A stretch of 64,000 nt of DNA from Leifsonia aquatica. Its GTDB lineage: Bacteria; Actinomycetota; Actinomycetes; Actinomycetales; Microbacteriaceae. Of the stretch, positions 42,911 to 51,666 are shown one piece after another; positions within the stretch are counted from its first letter, which is position 1; the number at the start of each line of letters is the position of its first letter. The notes under the pieces were generated by a model. That model ran no database searches and was not told the origin of the DNA. It saw only the letters and a program-made list of their open reading frames with translations. Made by a program: the position numbers and the translations under genes. The stretch lies in NCBI RefSeq assembly GCF_014190775.1, contig NZ_JACHVP010000003.1, positions 62,001 through 126,000 of the forward strand, in the 5' to 3' direction.

Positions 42911-43022
42911 GTGGCCCCGCCCAGTCTATTAACACGCCGACAAGCCAGGCGCTAGCCGCGACGGTGGACAGAGACGTCTGCCGTGCGTGTTAGTCTCACC
43001 TCGATCGCGAGGGGGACAGGAA

Positions 43023-43628
43023 TTGCACGACACGGGGGAGATCTCTGACTCCGCGCTGTGGCTGGAAGCCTCCTCCGGTACTGAGCGTTCCTTTGCCATC
43101 CTCTTCGACAGGTACCGTAAGCGGATCTTCCGGAAGGCTTATGCCCAGGTCCGTAACGTCGCAGACGCCGAAGACGTTGTCGCGTTGGTCTTCCTGGAGG
43201 CGTGGCGGAACCGCGCCAAAGTACGGATCGTCGACGGTTCGCTGCTGCCGTGGCTGCTGACCGTCACCAACTTCGTCCTCATGAACCAGGCGCGCACCAC
43301 CCGCCGATACAGCCGGCTTATCGCTGCGCTTCCAACACCGGAACGAGAACCCGACCACGCCGATGAGGTTCTCGAACGCCTGGACCGGGACACCCAGCTG
43401 ACCGCGATCCGTGCCGCGATGTCCCACCTCAGCACACAAGAGCAGTCCATCCTCGACCTCTGCCTTATCGAAGAGCTCCCGATTGCAACCGTTGCTGCCG
43501 CGCTGGACATTCCAGTAGGTACCGTGAAATCAAAACTGCATCGCGCTAGAGAGAAAGTCCGCAAACGGCTGACCGTTCACGGCGCGACACCCGACTTCAC
43601 CGCCCAACTGGACGGAGTGCACTCGTGA
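43023..43628 (+). CDS. ECF RNA polymerase sigma factor
   Basis: A 201-residue ECF sigma factor. TTG 43023 is chosen because gagggggacagga lies directly upstream; the frame is open to GTG 42987. Region 2 shows FAILFDRYRKRIFRKAYAQV and DAEDVVALVFLEAWRNR, which binds core polymerase and melts the -10. Region 4 shows LPIATVAAALDIPVGTVKSK and LHRAREKVRKRL, which reads the -35. Both regions are complete. The next gene (GTG 43625) overlaps its stop and encodes a one-helix membrane protein, the usual place for an anti-sigma factor. A matching promoter motif 240 bases upstream suggests autoregulation. Confidence 0.9.
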   Translation: MHDTGEISDSALWLEASSGTERSFAILFDRYRKRIFRKAYAQVRNVADAEDVVALVFLEAWRNRAKVRIVDGSLLPWLLTVTNFVLMNQARTTRRYSRLIAALPTPEREPDHADEVLERLDRDTQLTAIRAAMSHLSTQEQSILDLCLIEELPIATVAAALDIPVGTVKSKLHRAREKVRKRLTVHGATPDFTAQLDGVHS

Positions 43629-44152
43629 GCCCCACATACGACCGCGACGACATGCCCGAAATGACAACGGCACGCACCGACGCGATCCGAGACACTTTGA
43701 TGACGCAGCTCCGGACCGAAGGGGAGCAGAAACGCCACCGGCTCCGGCGACGCTTCGCCATCTGGGGAGGCATCGGCATCCTCGTCATCGGCGGGGCCGC
43801 CACCGCAGCCACCGCGGTCGTCTCCTCCCAGCACGTCACCAACAAAGACGGCGTCTACTGCTTCGCATCCGCAGAACGCGGCGCCAACGGCGAATTCGAC
43901 ATGTCCGGCGCGACCATGTACGACCCGGACGCGGGCGGCGGCCGGGTCGAAAACGCACTCGAGCTCTGCAAGACGATGTGGCGCCAAGGAGTGTTCAACA
44001 AAGATCACGACCCTCTCGCAGCTTCAACCGCGCCTGGGCAGGTGCCGTCGCAGCTCCAAGTCTGCGTGATGAGCGACGGTACCGCCGCTGTCGTGCCGGG
44101 GCGGCCCGGCGTGTGCCAGGCGGTCGGGCTCGCCCCGGAGAAAACCGACTGA
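43625..44152 (+). CDS. Single-pass membrane protein, probable sigma regulator
   Basis: A 175-residue protein, GTG 43625 overlapping the sigma stop. A 45-residue N-terminal cytoplasmic part (EMTTARTDAIRDTLMTQLRT) is followed by one transmembrane helix (FAIWGGIGILVIGGAATAAT). The outside domain of about 100 residues has four or more cysteines (VYCFASAERG, LELCKTMWRQ, VCVMSDGTA, GVCQAVG), so disulphides are likely. It lacks the zinc anti-sigma HxxxCxxC motif. The outside domain could sense envelope damage. The anti-sigma role is inferred from gene order only. It is convergent with the secreted crystallin-like gene, two bases apart. Confidence 0.65.
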   Translation: MSPTYDRDDMPEMTTARTDAIRDTLMTQLRTEGEQKRHRLRRRFAIWGGIGILVIGGAATAATAVVSSQHVTNKDGVYCFASAERGANGEFDMSGATMYDPDAGGGRVENALELCKTMWRQGVFNKDHDPLAASTAPGQVPSQLQVCVMSDGTAAVVPGRPGVCQAVGLAPEKTD

Positions 44153-44154
44153 AC

Positions 44155-44673
44155 TCAGCCGATCGTTCCTGCCGGCCGGAACACGATCGACTTCGTCCGG
44201 TCATTGAACAACGGCAGGCTGGCGCAACTCGGTGTGCAGTTGTAGCGCGAACCGCCATACGAGGCCCCGTCGTAGAGAGTCACCCAACACGATGCGAAGG
44301 CTTTGGCGCTACTAATCGTGTTCTGCCAATCAGCGGACAGACTCGGGAAGCCGTAAGTGACGCCCGAACACGACCCAGAACCGTAGAAGGTGTAGCTTCC
44401 GCCGCCGTAATTGTCATCCTTGTACATCGTGCCGATGACCACAGAAGCGGCTGCCGCGCGGGCGCCCTTGTTGGGAGAGGTGACAGCGGCGAGATACGAA
44501 TCGACCTCGTCCTGGGTGTTGAAGCATGCCGGCGAAGCTGGACTCTCTGGGGAGCCAAGCGGTTCGACGCGAACCGCGCAATAATCGCCGCCGTCCGCCG
44601 CGCCGGGGGTGTAGGTGGGAGCGGGAGTGGCTGCCAGAACAGTCGCAACGACCAAAGAAAGGACAAGACGCAT
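44155..44673 (-). CDS. Secreted beta/gamma-crystallin-like protein
   Basis: A 172-residue exported protein from ATG 44673 with a signal peptide (MRLVLSLVVATVLAATPAPT, cleaved near residue 15-20). The C-terminal 90 residues resemble the peptidase-inhibitor I36 / beta-gamma-crystallin fold: MYKDDNYGGGSYTFYGSGSC, PSLSADWQNTISSAKAFASC, then WVTLYDGASYGGSRYNC. The GG-S-Y/R-x-F/Y pattern is repeated twice. Cysteines probably pair outside the cell. Such proteins bind calcium or inhibit proteases. It has the ECF-type motif 78 bases upstream on its own strand, so it is a likely target of the sigma factors here. Confidence 0.75.
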   Translation of the reverse strand: MRLVLSLVVATVLAATPAPTYTPGAADGGDYCAVRVEPLGSPESPASPACFNTQDEVDSYLAAVTSPNKGARAAAASVVIGTMYKDDNYGGGSYTFYGSGSCSGVTYGFPSLSADWQNTISSAKAFASCWVTLYDGASYGGSRYNCTPSCASLPLFNDRTKSIVFRPAGTIG

Positions 44674-44750
44674 TCTCTACCTCGCGTGATACGTGGCCGG
44701 ATATACCGGCCGAAGTTAGATGCCGGCGGATGCCGATACTCACACGCGAT

Positions 44751-44776
44751 ATGTCCGGCAGCGGTGCGTCGGTTCC
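44751..44776 (-). promoter_or_regulatory. ECF-type promoter site 2
   Basis: On the minus strand: GGAAC (44776-44772), 13 bases, CCGGACAT (44758-44751). It points to the crystallin-like gene starting at 44673, leaving a leader of about 70 bases. Confidence 0.7.
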
Positions 44777-44811
44777 CCGCCAACACAATGCGACGAAATC
44801 TGCTTCGATGC

Positions 44812-44837
44812 GGAACCCGTAGTCACGAACCGGACAT
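44812..44837 (+). promoter_or_regulatory. ECF-type promoter site 3
   Basis: GGAAC at 44812-44816, 13 bases, CCGGACAT at 44830-44837, pointing to the secreted protein gene at 44896 (58 bases downstream). The bases around it (gcggaacccg) are shared with site 5. Confidence 0.72.
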
Positions 44838-44895
44838 CTCCATTTCGCGGGGACCACCTCGGTCCTTCATCACAACTGCGAAAGAAGGGGAATCA

Positions 44896-45348
44896 ATGAA
44901 ACTCATAAGTCGGGGGAAAGCAAGAGAGAAGCGGCGTCTCTCGCTCGCTATGGCAGCGGGAGCGCTCGTCGCAGGTGCGGTGATCGGGTTGACACCGCTC
45001 GCTGCGAATGCCGCATCCGTGGGGATCAGCGGAACGAACGACACCCGCGAGGGGCTCTATCAAGCGCCGACCTACCGCTATCACGATCGGGGCGGGGCGA
45101 ACTTCACGATGCAGTCGATGTCTCCCGGGACATGCGGTGGCTCGATCAACCTAGGACTGCGCAACACCAGTGGAACGCAGATCACCAACACGTTGGCGTT
45201 CTCGACTACGAACAATCAGATCTTTACGGTTCCGAGTTCGTCGTCTCCGGGTGTGTTGCCCGCCGGATCGTACGCATTCAACACGCGAGCCACAGGCGCG
45301 TGGTGCGGCTACTACGTCATCAACTGGAGCGGAGTTCTCAATTGGTAA
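44896..45348 (+). CDS. Small secreted protein
   Basis: A 150-residue exported protein, ATG 44896 after gaaggggaa. A basic start (MKLISRGKAREKRRLS) and hydrophobic core with AANAAS end at a likely signal-peptidase site near residue 40. The mature part is Gly/Ser/Thr/Asn-rich and beta-like (INLGLRNTSGTQITNTLAFS), with two cysteines (GTCGGS and AWCGYY) that may bond. The ending GYYVINWSGVLNW is aromatic. No enzyme motif. It has promoter site 3 directly upstream and is co-transcribed with the next gene, which starts at a TTG inside its last codons. Envelope function is inferred. Confidence 0.72.
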   Translation: MKLISRGKAREKRRLSLAMAAGALVAGAVIGLTPLAANAASVGISGTNDTREGLYQAPTYRYHDRGGANFTMQSMSPGTCGGSINLGLRNTSGTQITNTLAFSTTNNQIFTVPSSSSPGVLPAGSYAFNTRATGAWCGYYVINWSGVLNW

Positions 45349-45896
45349 ACATCTCGATCACCAACGTGCGGAAGTATGCCATCGCATTCGCAGCGGGCGC
45401 GCTCGTCGTCGGCGCAGTGGCCGGCGCCTCCGGATTTGCGCTGGCCCAGAGCTCACGCGCGACCGACGGTGTCGGCTCGCAGTCCTACCTGACCGCGGAT
45501 GCGGTGCAGCAGGCTACAGACAAGAGCGAGTCAACCTTCCCGGAGCCCTTGCCGGAGGGCGTCGCATGGCCGGTTGCCGCGCCGACGGCCATGACCGCGA
45601 AGAACGTCAAGGTCGACCCGGGGGTGCCTCGTGCGACGACAAGCTTCTACTGGCTGTGTGCGTGGGAGGACGCGTACAGCAAGGCGCTGCATAACGGCGA
45701 TCAGGCCGCCGCCGCCGCTGCACTGACAACAGCGGAGCGGTTCCGGAACCTTCCGTTCTTCAAGGAGGACTACGACGACCCGAACAACCTCTGGTACACG
45801 AACGTGATCGAGGCTGCCCGCAACGGGGACTCGTCTGGGATCCAGGCCGACCTCGCCCAGTGCACATACTTCTACGAATCTCAGCCAACGAAGTAG
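45342..45896 (+). CDS. Membrane-anchored or secreted protein
   Basis: A 184-residue protein. TTG 45342 overlaps the previous stop by seven bases and puts a signal/anchor helix at the start (VRKYAIAFAAGALVVGAVAG, then ASGFALAQ). The mature part is soluble and mostly helical (ALHNGDQAAAAAALTTAERF), with two cysteines (FYWLCAWED and LAQCTYFYE) likely bonded outside the cell. The N-terminal helix resembles that of the gene before it (AAGALVAGAV versus AAGALVVGAV). It ends before a strong bidirectional terminator. Function unknown; it probably belongs to the same ECF-controlled secreted set. Confidence 0.68.
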   Translation: MVNISITNVRKYAIAFAAGALVVGAVAGASGFALAQSSRATDGVGSQSYLTADAVQQATDKSESTFPEPLPEGVAWPVAAPTAMTAKNVKVDPGVPRATTSFYWLCAWEDAYSKALHNGDQAAAAAALTTAERFRNLPFFKEDYDDPNNLWYTNVIEAARNGDSSGIQADLAQCTYFYESQPTK

Positions 45897-45908
45897 ACCA
45901 GCTGACCT

Positions 45909-45938
45909 GAGTCGGCCCGGGCACGCCCGGGCCGACTC
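45909..45938. terminator. Bidirectional terminator between convergent genes
   Basis: gagtcggcccgggc (45909-45922) pairs perfectly with gcccgggccgactc (45925-45938) and is followed by ttgg. It separates the plus-strand secreted gene from the minus-strand sigma gene. Confidence 0.8.
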
Positions 45939-45942
45939 TTGG

Positions 45943-46443
45943 TCATCCCAACAGCTGGCGGAGTCTCGCTTTCGCGCGCGCGAATCGGGTCCGTGCCGTA
46001 GCAGGTTTCAAACCGAGCACGGCGCCGGCCTCCGCGACTCCGAAGCCATCCCAGAGGATCAACGTGACCAGTTCGCGGTCGTTCTCATTGAGCTGCGCGA
46101 GAGCGTCGGTGATGGTCTCGTCGGTGCCAGTCGCGACGGCAGAGGTGCTGAGACTCTCGCGTAGCCGGTCGGTCAAGGCGATACGTCGGATCGCCCCTCG
46201 GCGGAAGTTGGCGAGGACTCGCCTGGCGACCCCGAATGCCCACGCGCGATGGTCTTGCTCGTTGGCTGGGAGGTCTTCACGCCTCCGCCAAAGGACCAGA
46301 AGCGTCTCGGAAAGACAATCAGCGGCGTCCTCGGTCGGCCAGACGCGTCGAGTGAAGTAAGCGAGCAGGTCCGGCGCGATCTCGCGGAGGAACGGTTCAA
46401 GGGCGTTGTCGTTCGTTCGCTCGGCGCCGATGCTGACGGTCAT
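45943..46443 (-). CDS. ECF RNA polymerase sigma factor (second)
   Basis: A 166-residue ECF sigma factor. ATG 46443 (MTVSIGAERTNDNALEPFLR) overlaps the upstream stop as ATGA. Region 2 is LLAYFTRRVWPTEDAADCLS with ETLLVLWRRREDLP. Region 4 is LNENDRELVTLILWDGFGVA and EAGAVLGLKPATARTRFARA. Both domains are complete, but the sequence is only distantly related to the sigma at 43023. Gene order is reversed here: the membrane protein comes first, the sigma second. Each sigma therefore has its own membrane partner. Either could read the shared promoter motif of this region. Confidence 0.9.
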   Translation of the reverse strand: MTVSIGAERTNDNALEPFLREIAPDLLAYFTRRVWPTEDAADCLSETLLVLWRRREDLPANEQDHRAWAFGVARRVLANFRRGAIRRIALTDRLRESLSTSAVATGTDETITDALAQLNENDRELVTLILWDGFGVAEAGAVLGLKPATARTRFARAKARLRQLLG

Positions 46444-47198
46444 CCGTCGAGGTTTCCGGTGAACGGAGCGCAACCGTCGATTCCGTATGCTGAGTCGACG
46501 GCATTCCGGTCGCCCTCCGCTGCGGAGCGGGCGATCTCGCGCAGGTGCTCCACGACGCCACCGCCGTCTGTGCTCACGGTCGCTGGCCAACTGGTCGCCT
46601 CGTCAATGGTCTTCGTTGCGAGCGCGAGCGCGGCCTCATCGTGGGTCTGGTCCGCGTCGATCCATGCCCGGTACCAGGCGCATCGGCCGTAACTCTCAAA
46701 CATGCGTTTGATGTCCGTTTCCTGCGTCAGAACGTGACCTGGCGTCTCATCCCGCGCTTCGTCGACACCTCGGTTGTAGAGGGATGTGACTTTGCCCTCG
46801 GCATCGGCACGAGTCGTTCCGGGTGGCAACGGCATCCAGGCAGGGTAGAGGCCGCTAATGGCTGTAGGTGCGTCGGAAGCGTCGACCCCGATCCATTGCG
46901 ACTTGTCGACTTCTGTGCCTTGGCCGCCGAAGATGCCCGTGTGCGCCAGCCACTCCACCGCTGCGGCCGCCGGGACGCCGACAACCCCGACAGTGAAAAT
47001 GATTCCGAGGGTAGCTCCGAGCAACGGTCGGCGGCGCCACCACACCGGCTTAGGCGTCAGTCCCGAGCGAACCTCGGGGTCGCTGAGCTGATCGAGTACG
47101 CGTGTCAGTGAAGCGGCCACGCCAGCATTCTGCGCAGGCGACAGACCGGCAACAGCTCGTATTCGCGCCTCGAGCTCGTCATCAGTGATCTTCGTCAT
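46440..47198 (-). CDS. Single-pass membrane protein, probable anti-sigma partner
   Basis: A 252-residue protein, ATG 47198. The N-terminal cytoplasmic segment of about 60 residues is helical (DDELEARIRAVAGLSPAQNA). One transmembrane helix follows (RPLLGATLGIIFTVGVVGVP). The 160-residue outside domain has WIGVDASDAPTAISGLYPAW, then a conserved-looking RMFESYGRCAWYRAWIDADQ. Co-transcription with an ECF sigma gene by ATGA overlap implies an anti-sigma or co-sensor role. Promoter site 4 ends only ten bases before its start codon, so a leaderless mRNA is expected. Confidence 0.68.
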   Translation of the reverse strand: MTKITDDELEARIRAVAGLSPAQNAGVAASLTRVLDQLSDPEVRSGLTPKPVWWRRRPLLGATLGIIFTVGVVGVPAAAAVEWLAHTGIFGGQGTEVDKSQWIGVDASDAPTAISGLYPAWMPLPPGTTRADAEGKVTSLYNRGVDEARDETPGHVLTQETDIKRMFESYGRCAWYRAWIDADQTHDEAALALATKTIDEATSWPATVSTDGGGVVEHLREIARSAAEGDRNAVDSAYGIDGCAPFTGNLDG

Positions 47199-47207
47199 AC
47201 AACCAAC

Positions 47208-47233
47208 ATGTCCGGAACCGTACCGATCGTTTC
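47208..47233 (-). promoter_or_regulatory. ECF-type promoter site 4
   Basis: On the minus strand: GAAAC (47233-47229, one mismatch to GGAAC), 13 bases, CCGGACAT (47215-47208). It lies immediately before the membrane protein/sigma operon start at 47198. Confidence 0.6.
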
Positions 47234-47272
47234 ACGTGCGAACAAGATTTCTCCAGCATCGCGAAACGCCGC

Positions 47273-47298
47273 GGAACCCGAGCCACGTCGCCGGACAT
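47273..47298 (+). promoter_or_regulatory. ECF-type promoter site 5
   Basis: GGAAC at 47273-47277, 13 bases, CCGGACAT at 47291-47298. It points to the large secreted protein gene starting at 47354. Together with site 4 it makes a divergent pair. Confidence 0.72.
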
Positions 47299-47353
47299 CC
47301 CTATAAGTGGCGGCCGCGTGCCGTTTTGGCGCAGATCTGAACAAGGGGGAGCA

Positions 47354-50300
47354 ATGGGCGAACGTGCTCGGACAAAGAAATGGCACTTCAGACCCCAACA
47401 TTGGGTTGCCATGCTCTGCGCAATCTCGTTGCTCGCAATCGCACCATCACTACCAGCCGCCGCACAGCCGAAGGTACCCGACAGCGCGGCGCAGGACACC
47501 CCTGCACCCGCACCAGAGAAGCACGACACCGCAGTGCCCGAGGATGCTCGCCGATCCAAGCTCGGTGAGGGCTGGGAGTCGACTTCGGACCGAGCGGTAA
47601 CCGGTGTGGCTACGACCGCCGGGTACGCGATACTGGCTGCCGAATCTAAGAGCGGCTATCAGTGGAATACTGTCGCCGCACTGCATCGTGACGGTATTGA
47701 TGCAGACTCATGGATCGGAAACGTGTGCACGACAGCCGACGGAGCATACGCGGTCGCGGTGTACGGCCCCAGGACCGTGATCAACAGCGAAGCGGGCATG
47801 TATCAGGGTGGGTTCGCCGCTGCCGTAAACATCGCCACCGGTGAGGTGCGCGATCTTGGCGTGGGGTACACGCTCGCCTACTTCAACCCAGGTTGCGGCG
47901 TGGACCACAAGGTCGCCCTGACCTCCTATTCGGCTGATGGCCGGACCAAAGTTGTTTAGTTCGATGCGGCAAGCGGCGCTCTTGAGTCCACCAGCACCGT
48001 AGCCACGCAGGTTACCTCGGCAGTGCCGACGTCGATGGGAATCATCGGCGCGACTGCAGGTGCCATCCTCAAGGTCACCGATGGGGCAACGGCGGCAATC
48101 GCCAAGACCTCCGGCACACCGCGAGAGCTCACGGTCGTCAGTTCGGGGGTGGCCTACGTCGACTCAAACGGCAAGTCCGCGAGCGCTCGCGTGCTCGACC
48201 CGTCGACAGGAGCAACGACTTTGCTTGCCAGCGGAGCGCCTGATGCTGTCAGCGTCACGCGAGACGCGCACGGCTCAATCTACGTCAGCGGCAATGCGAA
48301 TCCGAAAGCGCGATCGTCGCTGAAAGCTAAAACGGTCAAACCGCATTCGTCCGTCTCCTCGGAAGGGCGGCTGGCCGTCGACACGCCTCGCCCCTATTTA
48401 ACGACCGACAACGGAACGCAACAAACGATGCTCGAGATCACCGGCCAGAGCTTGAGCAGCGGTCAAGAGCTCGCACTCACCGCGCCAGTAACGCCCGATC
48501 AATCCCAGGGCACAGATCCGGGGCAGAATCCGTCGGCGCGTCTGTCGCTAACTACCCCCGGATCTGGGACGAGCCCCATCGAAACCGAACGTGCTTGCGC
48601 TGTGCCTCGCAACGACCCACATAACCAAGCCCTTCAGCCCAAGCCCCGCCAGGTCGAGTGGGCGGTCGATCAGCTCGTCACCGGTTCGCTGACGCTACAG
48701 CGGCCAGCCAACTGGAAAAACCTTGGGATGGCCGCGTACACGCCGTCATCGATGTTCCCGTTGCCGGCGCTTTCAGGTGGAGGGACCATCCCCGCCCAGA
48801 TTCTCCTTGGCATCGCTGCTCAGGAGTCGAACCTGTGGCAAGCCTCGCGATACGTCACGCCCGGAGTGACCGGAAACCCTCTAGTCGGCAACTACTACGG
48901 CAACGACGTTACGACGAACAATCAAGACCAGTTCTGGAAAGTGGATTGGAGCTCGGCCGACTGCGGGTACGGAGTTATGCAGCTTACCGACGGGATGCGT
49001 CGAGCTGGAATGGAGCGCCCCGGAGAGGTCGCGCTGCCTGAGAACAAGCAGCGAGCCATTGCCCTCGACTATGTTGCGAATATCGCGGCAGGCGCCCAGC
49101 TTCTCGCGCAGAAGTGGAACCAGACCAGGGCTGCCGGCGTCACGATCAACAACGGCGACCCCTCGTACCTCGAGAACTGGTTCGCGGCAGTGTGGGCCTA
49201 CAACACCGGGTTCCACCCAAACGATGGATCAGGCGCTTGGGGCCTGGGCTGGCTAAACAACCCCCGCAACCCGATGTATCCCGACTATCGTGGGTCCTTC
49301 CTCGACGGTCATCCCGAGGACGCCGCTTCGCCGCAAGCGTGGCCCTACCCGGAAAAGGTCCTCGGATTCGCTGCCCACGCGCTCGAACTGCCGGAAAGCG
49401 ACACGAGCCTGGTGGCAGCGTTCCGGACTGCCTGGTGGCCGGCGAGCGACGGCCAGGACGGCACGGTCAACCGACGAAACGTCAAGCCACCGACCACGTT
49501 GTTCTGCGTAGTCAACCTCAACAATTGCGATCTCACCCAGGTGGTGAACCCAGGCGACGGCGACCCGGCCGGCAACTGCGTCCACAAGGACGCGGCAGGC
49601 AACTACGACTTGAAGTGTTGGTGGCACAGCCCCGCCACCTGGAAGACCGACTGCGACGACACTTGTGGTCAGGACTTCATCCGATTCGATCCCGGATGGG
49701 ACTACCAAGCGGACGCGGGGAGCTTCCCACCGAACTGTGGTCGAGCCGGCCTCCCCGCCAACGCACTAGTCGTCGATGATGTCCCCAACGGGACAGCTCC
49801 CATCCTCGATGCGGCGAATACCCGCTCCTGCTCGCCGACGGCTACGACCGGCTCTTTCAGCTTCTCGTTTCCGGTCCTACCAGATGGCACGGTCCCCGCG
49901 AAGATGGACCTTCATCAACTTGGCGCCGGTTTCAACGACCACTTCCACTTCAGCCACGTCAATTCGAACGGATTCCTGAACGACCGGCTAAAGGTCACCG
50001 GCACATGGTCGCTTGGTCAGAACCTCAACCAATGGACCCGCGTGCTTGTACACATGCCAGACCACGCCGGCTGGACAAACCAGGCGCTGTACACCATCAA
50101 CAACGGCGGTGGCCAAACCGAGCAGCGCTCGCTGCTTCAGCGCAACTTCGCCAACAAATGGGTCTCGCTCGGCGTCTTCCAGATGAACGGGGTTCCCTCC
50201 GTGTCTCTGTCGAACACGACGTACGACCAGGCAGCATCAGGCACCATCGACATCGCGTGGGATGCCGTCGCCTTCGAACCTCTGGCGGCCAAACCGAGGG

Positions 50301-51310
50301 ACTTCTATGTCGCGCTCGGCGACTCCTACTCCTCCGGTGAAGGCGCATCCAGTCTCGACGGTTCGGATTTCTATCGAGCGACCGACCACGGTGGCTTCCT
50401 CGACCCTGCCACTAGCGACCACATCAACAACTGTCACCGCTCAACCGAGGCTTGGCCGAGAAAGGCGGATATCGACGGCACTTTCCGGAGCGTCGGGCAG
50501 CGGCAGGACAGCTTCGACCCCACCTTGGACTTCCAATTTCTGGCATGCGCCGGAGCTGAGACCCAGCACATGCTGCCCTTCCGCGGGCTGGCCAATCCAC
50601 CTACCGATGGTTCAGGACATGTGGGCGACCACCCACAGAACGGAATGCTGACTCAGTTGGACAGCGGGTTCCTCGACGCCAACACCACCCTTGTCAGCCT
50701 TTCCATCGGGGGCAACGACATCAAGTTCGGACCCATCTTCCTGACGTGCATCGTCGCTGCTACGACGCCTGTGCCGTGCAATGCTGCACCGATCTTGCTA
50801 TCGGGAGACACCGTCGGGGCGGAGGAAGCCACGAAGAATCGAGTGCAGAACGAGGTCCCGACCTCAGTTGCGACCATCCTGACCGAAATCCACAAGAAGG
50901 CTCCGAACGCGAAGATCGTCCTCATGGGATACCCGGAGCTGTTCCAATCCGGATCTAGTTGTGTCTTCATCGACGATCTGCAACGCGGATGGCTCAATGA
51001 AGTCGCCTACATGCTTGCCACAGCGATGCAGAACGGAGTAGCGGCATATCAAGCTGCAAACCCCGGCGCTCCCGCTTCGACATTCGCCAACCCGATGCCG
51101 GCTTTCGACGGGCATAATCTCTGCACGTCGAACAACTACGTCAACGGAATGATTACTCAACTGACGCCGGGGGATACCTACGCTATGAAGGTTCCAATCA
51201 GCGGGACACAGGTTGGACTATCCATGCAGTCATTCCACCCGAACAAGGCAGGCACCACCGCATACGCTGGCGTGCTCAACCAGGCTGTTCAAGCAATCGG
51301 ATACCGATGA
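47354..51310 (+). pseudogene. Giant secreted SLT-golvesin-SGNH protein with one in-frame amber codon
   Basis: From ATG 47354 (aaggggga site) the frame has a signal peptide (WVAMLCAISLLAIAPSLPAA) and then meets TAG at 47957-47959. The same frame continues without any other stop to 51310, for about 1318 codons in all. The first 400 residues look like a beta-propeller or repeat domain. Next is a lysozyme-like transglycosylase region: ILLGIAAQESNLWQASRYVT with the catalytic-type Glu, and CGYGVMQLTDGMRRAG. Then a golvesin-like domain (WTRVLVHMPDHAGWTNQALY) and an SGNH esterase with all blocks: ALGDSYSSGEGAS, GGND and SFHPN. It is a cell-wall or surface hydrolase. The amber codon is a recent mutation, an error, or a read-through site. 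A start at 48023 would lack the signal peptide. Confidence 0.85.
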
Positions 51311-51666
51311 CCACCAATGGATCGAAGCGAAGCGCGCAGGGGAGTTCACAGGACCGTGACGGGGGCCGCAAGACGTCGCGCGTCAGAGTCAATCCTTGGG
51401 GTGTCGCGGGCATCCTGGCCGCAGTCCTCGCCTGCGCCATCTCCTTCGTGCCGTACGTCAGTTCGGGAGAACCTCGAGGGAGCTTCCTCGGGATCATCGT
51501 CTCGATAGCAGGTGTCGTGGTCGGGTCGATTGGACTTTCCGCTCGTTCCAGCGAGCGCATAACACCGAGCATTGCCCTCGTATTCGATGCCATCGCGTTC
51601 GTCGTCGTCGCGTACTTCGTGTTCGCCTACGCCATCCCCACGTTGATTCTGTGGTCCTTTCAATGA
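51307..51666 (+). CDS. Small membrane protein
   Basis: A 119-residue protein, ATG 51307 overlapping the end of the large secreted gene. After a basic 30-residue tail it has three hydrophobic segments (VAGILAAVLACAISFVPYVS, FLGIIVSIAGVVVGSIGLSA, and IALVFDAIAFVVVAYFVFAY). It resembles DUF4190-type small membrane proteins in plan, though I cannot confirm that family. Coupled to the next gene by ATGA. It is part of the same transcript as the secreted hydrolase, and may help its export or sit beside it. Confidence 0.68.
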   Translation: MTTNGSKRSAQGSSQDRDGGRKTSRVRVNPWGVAGILAAVLACAISFVPYVSSGEPRGSFLGIIVSIAGVVVGSIGLSARSSERITPSIALVFDAIAFVVVAYFVFAYAIPTLILWSFQ

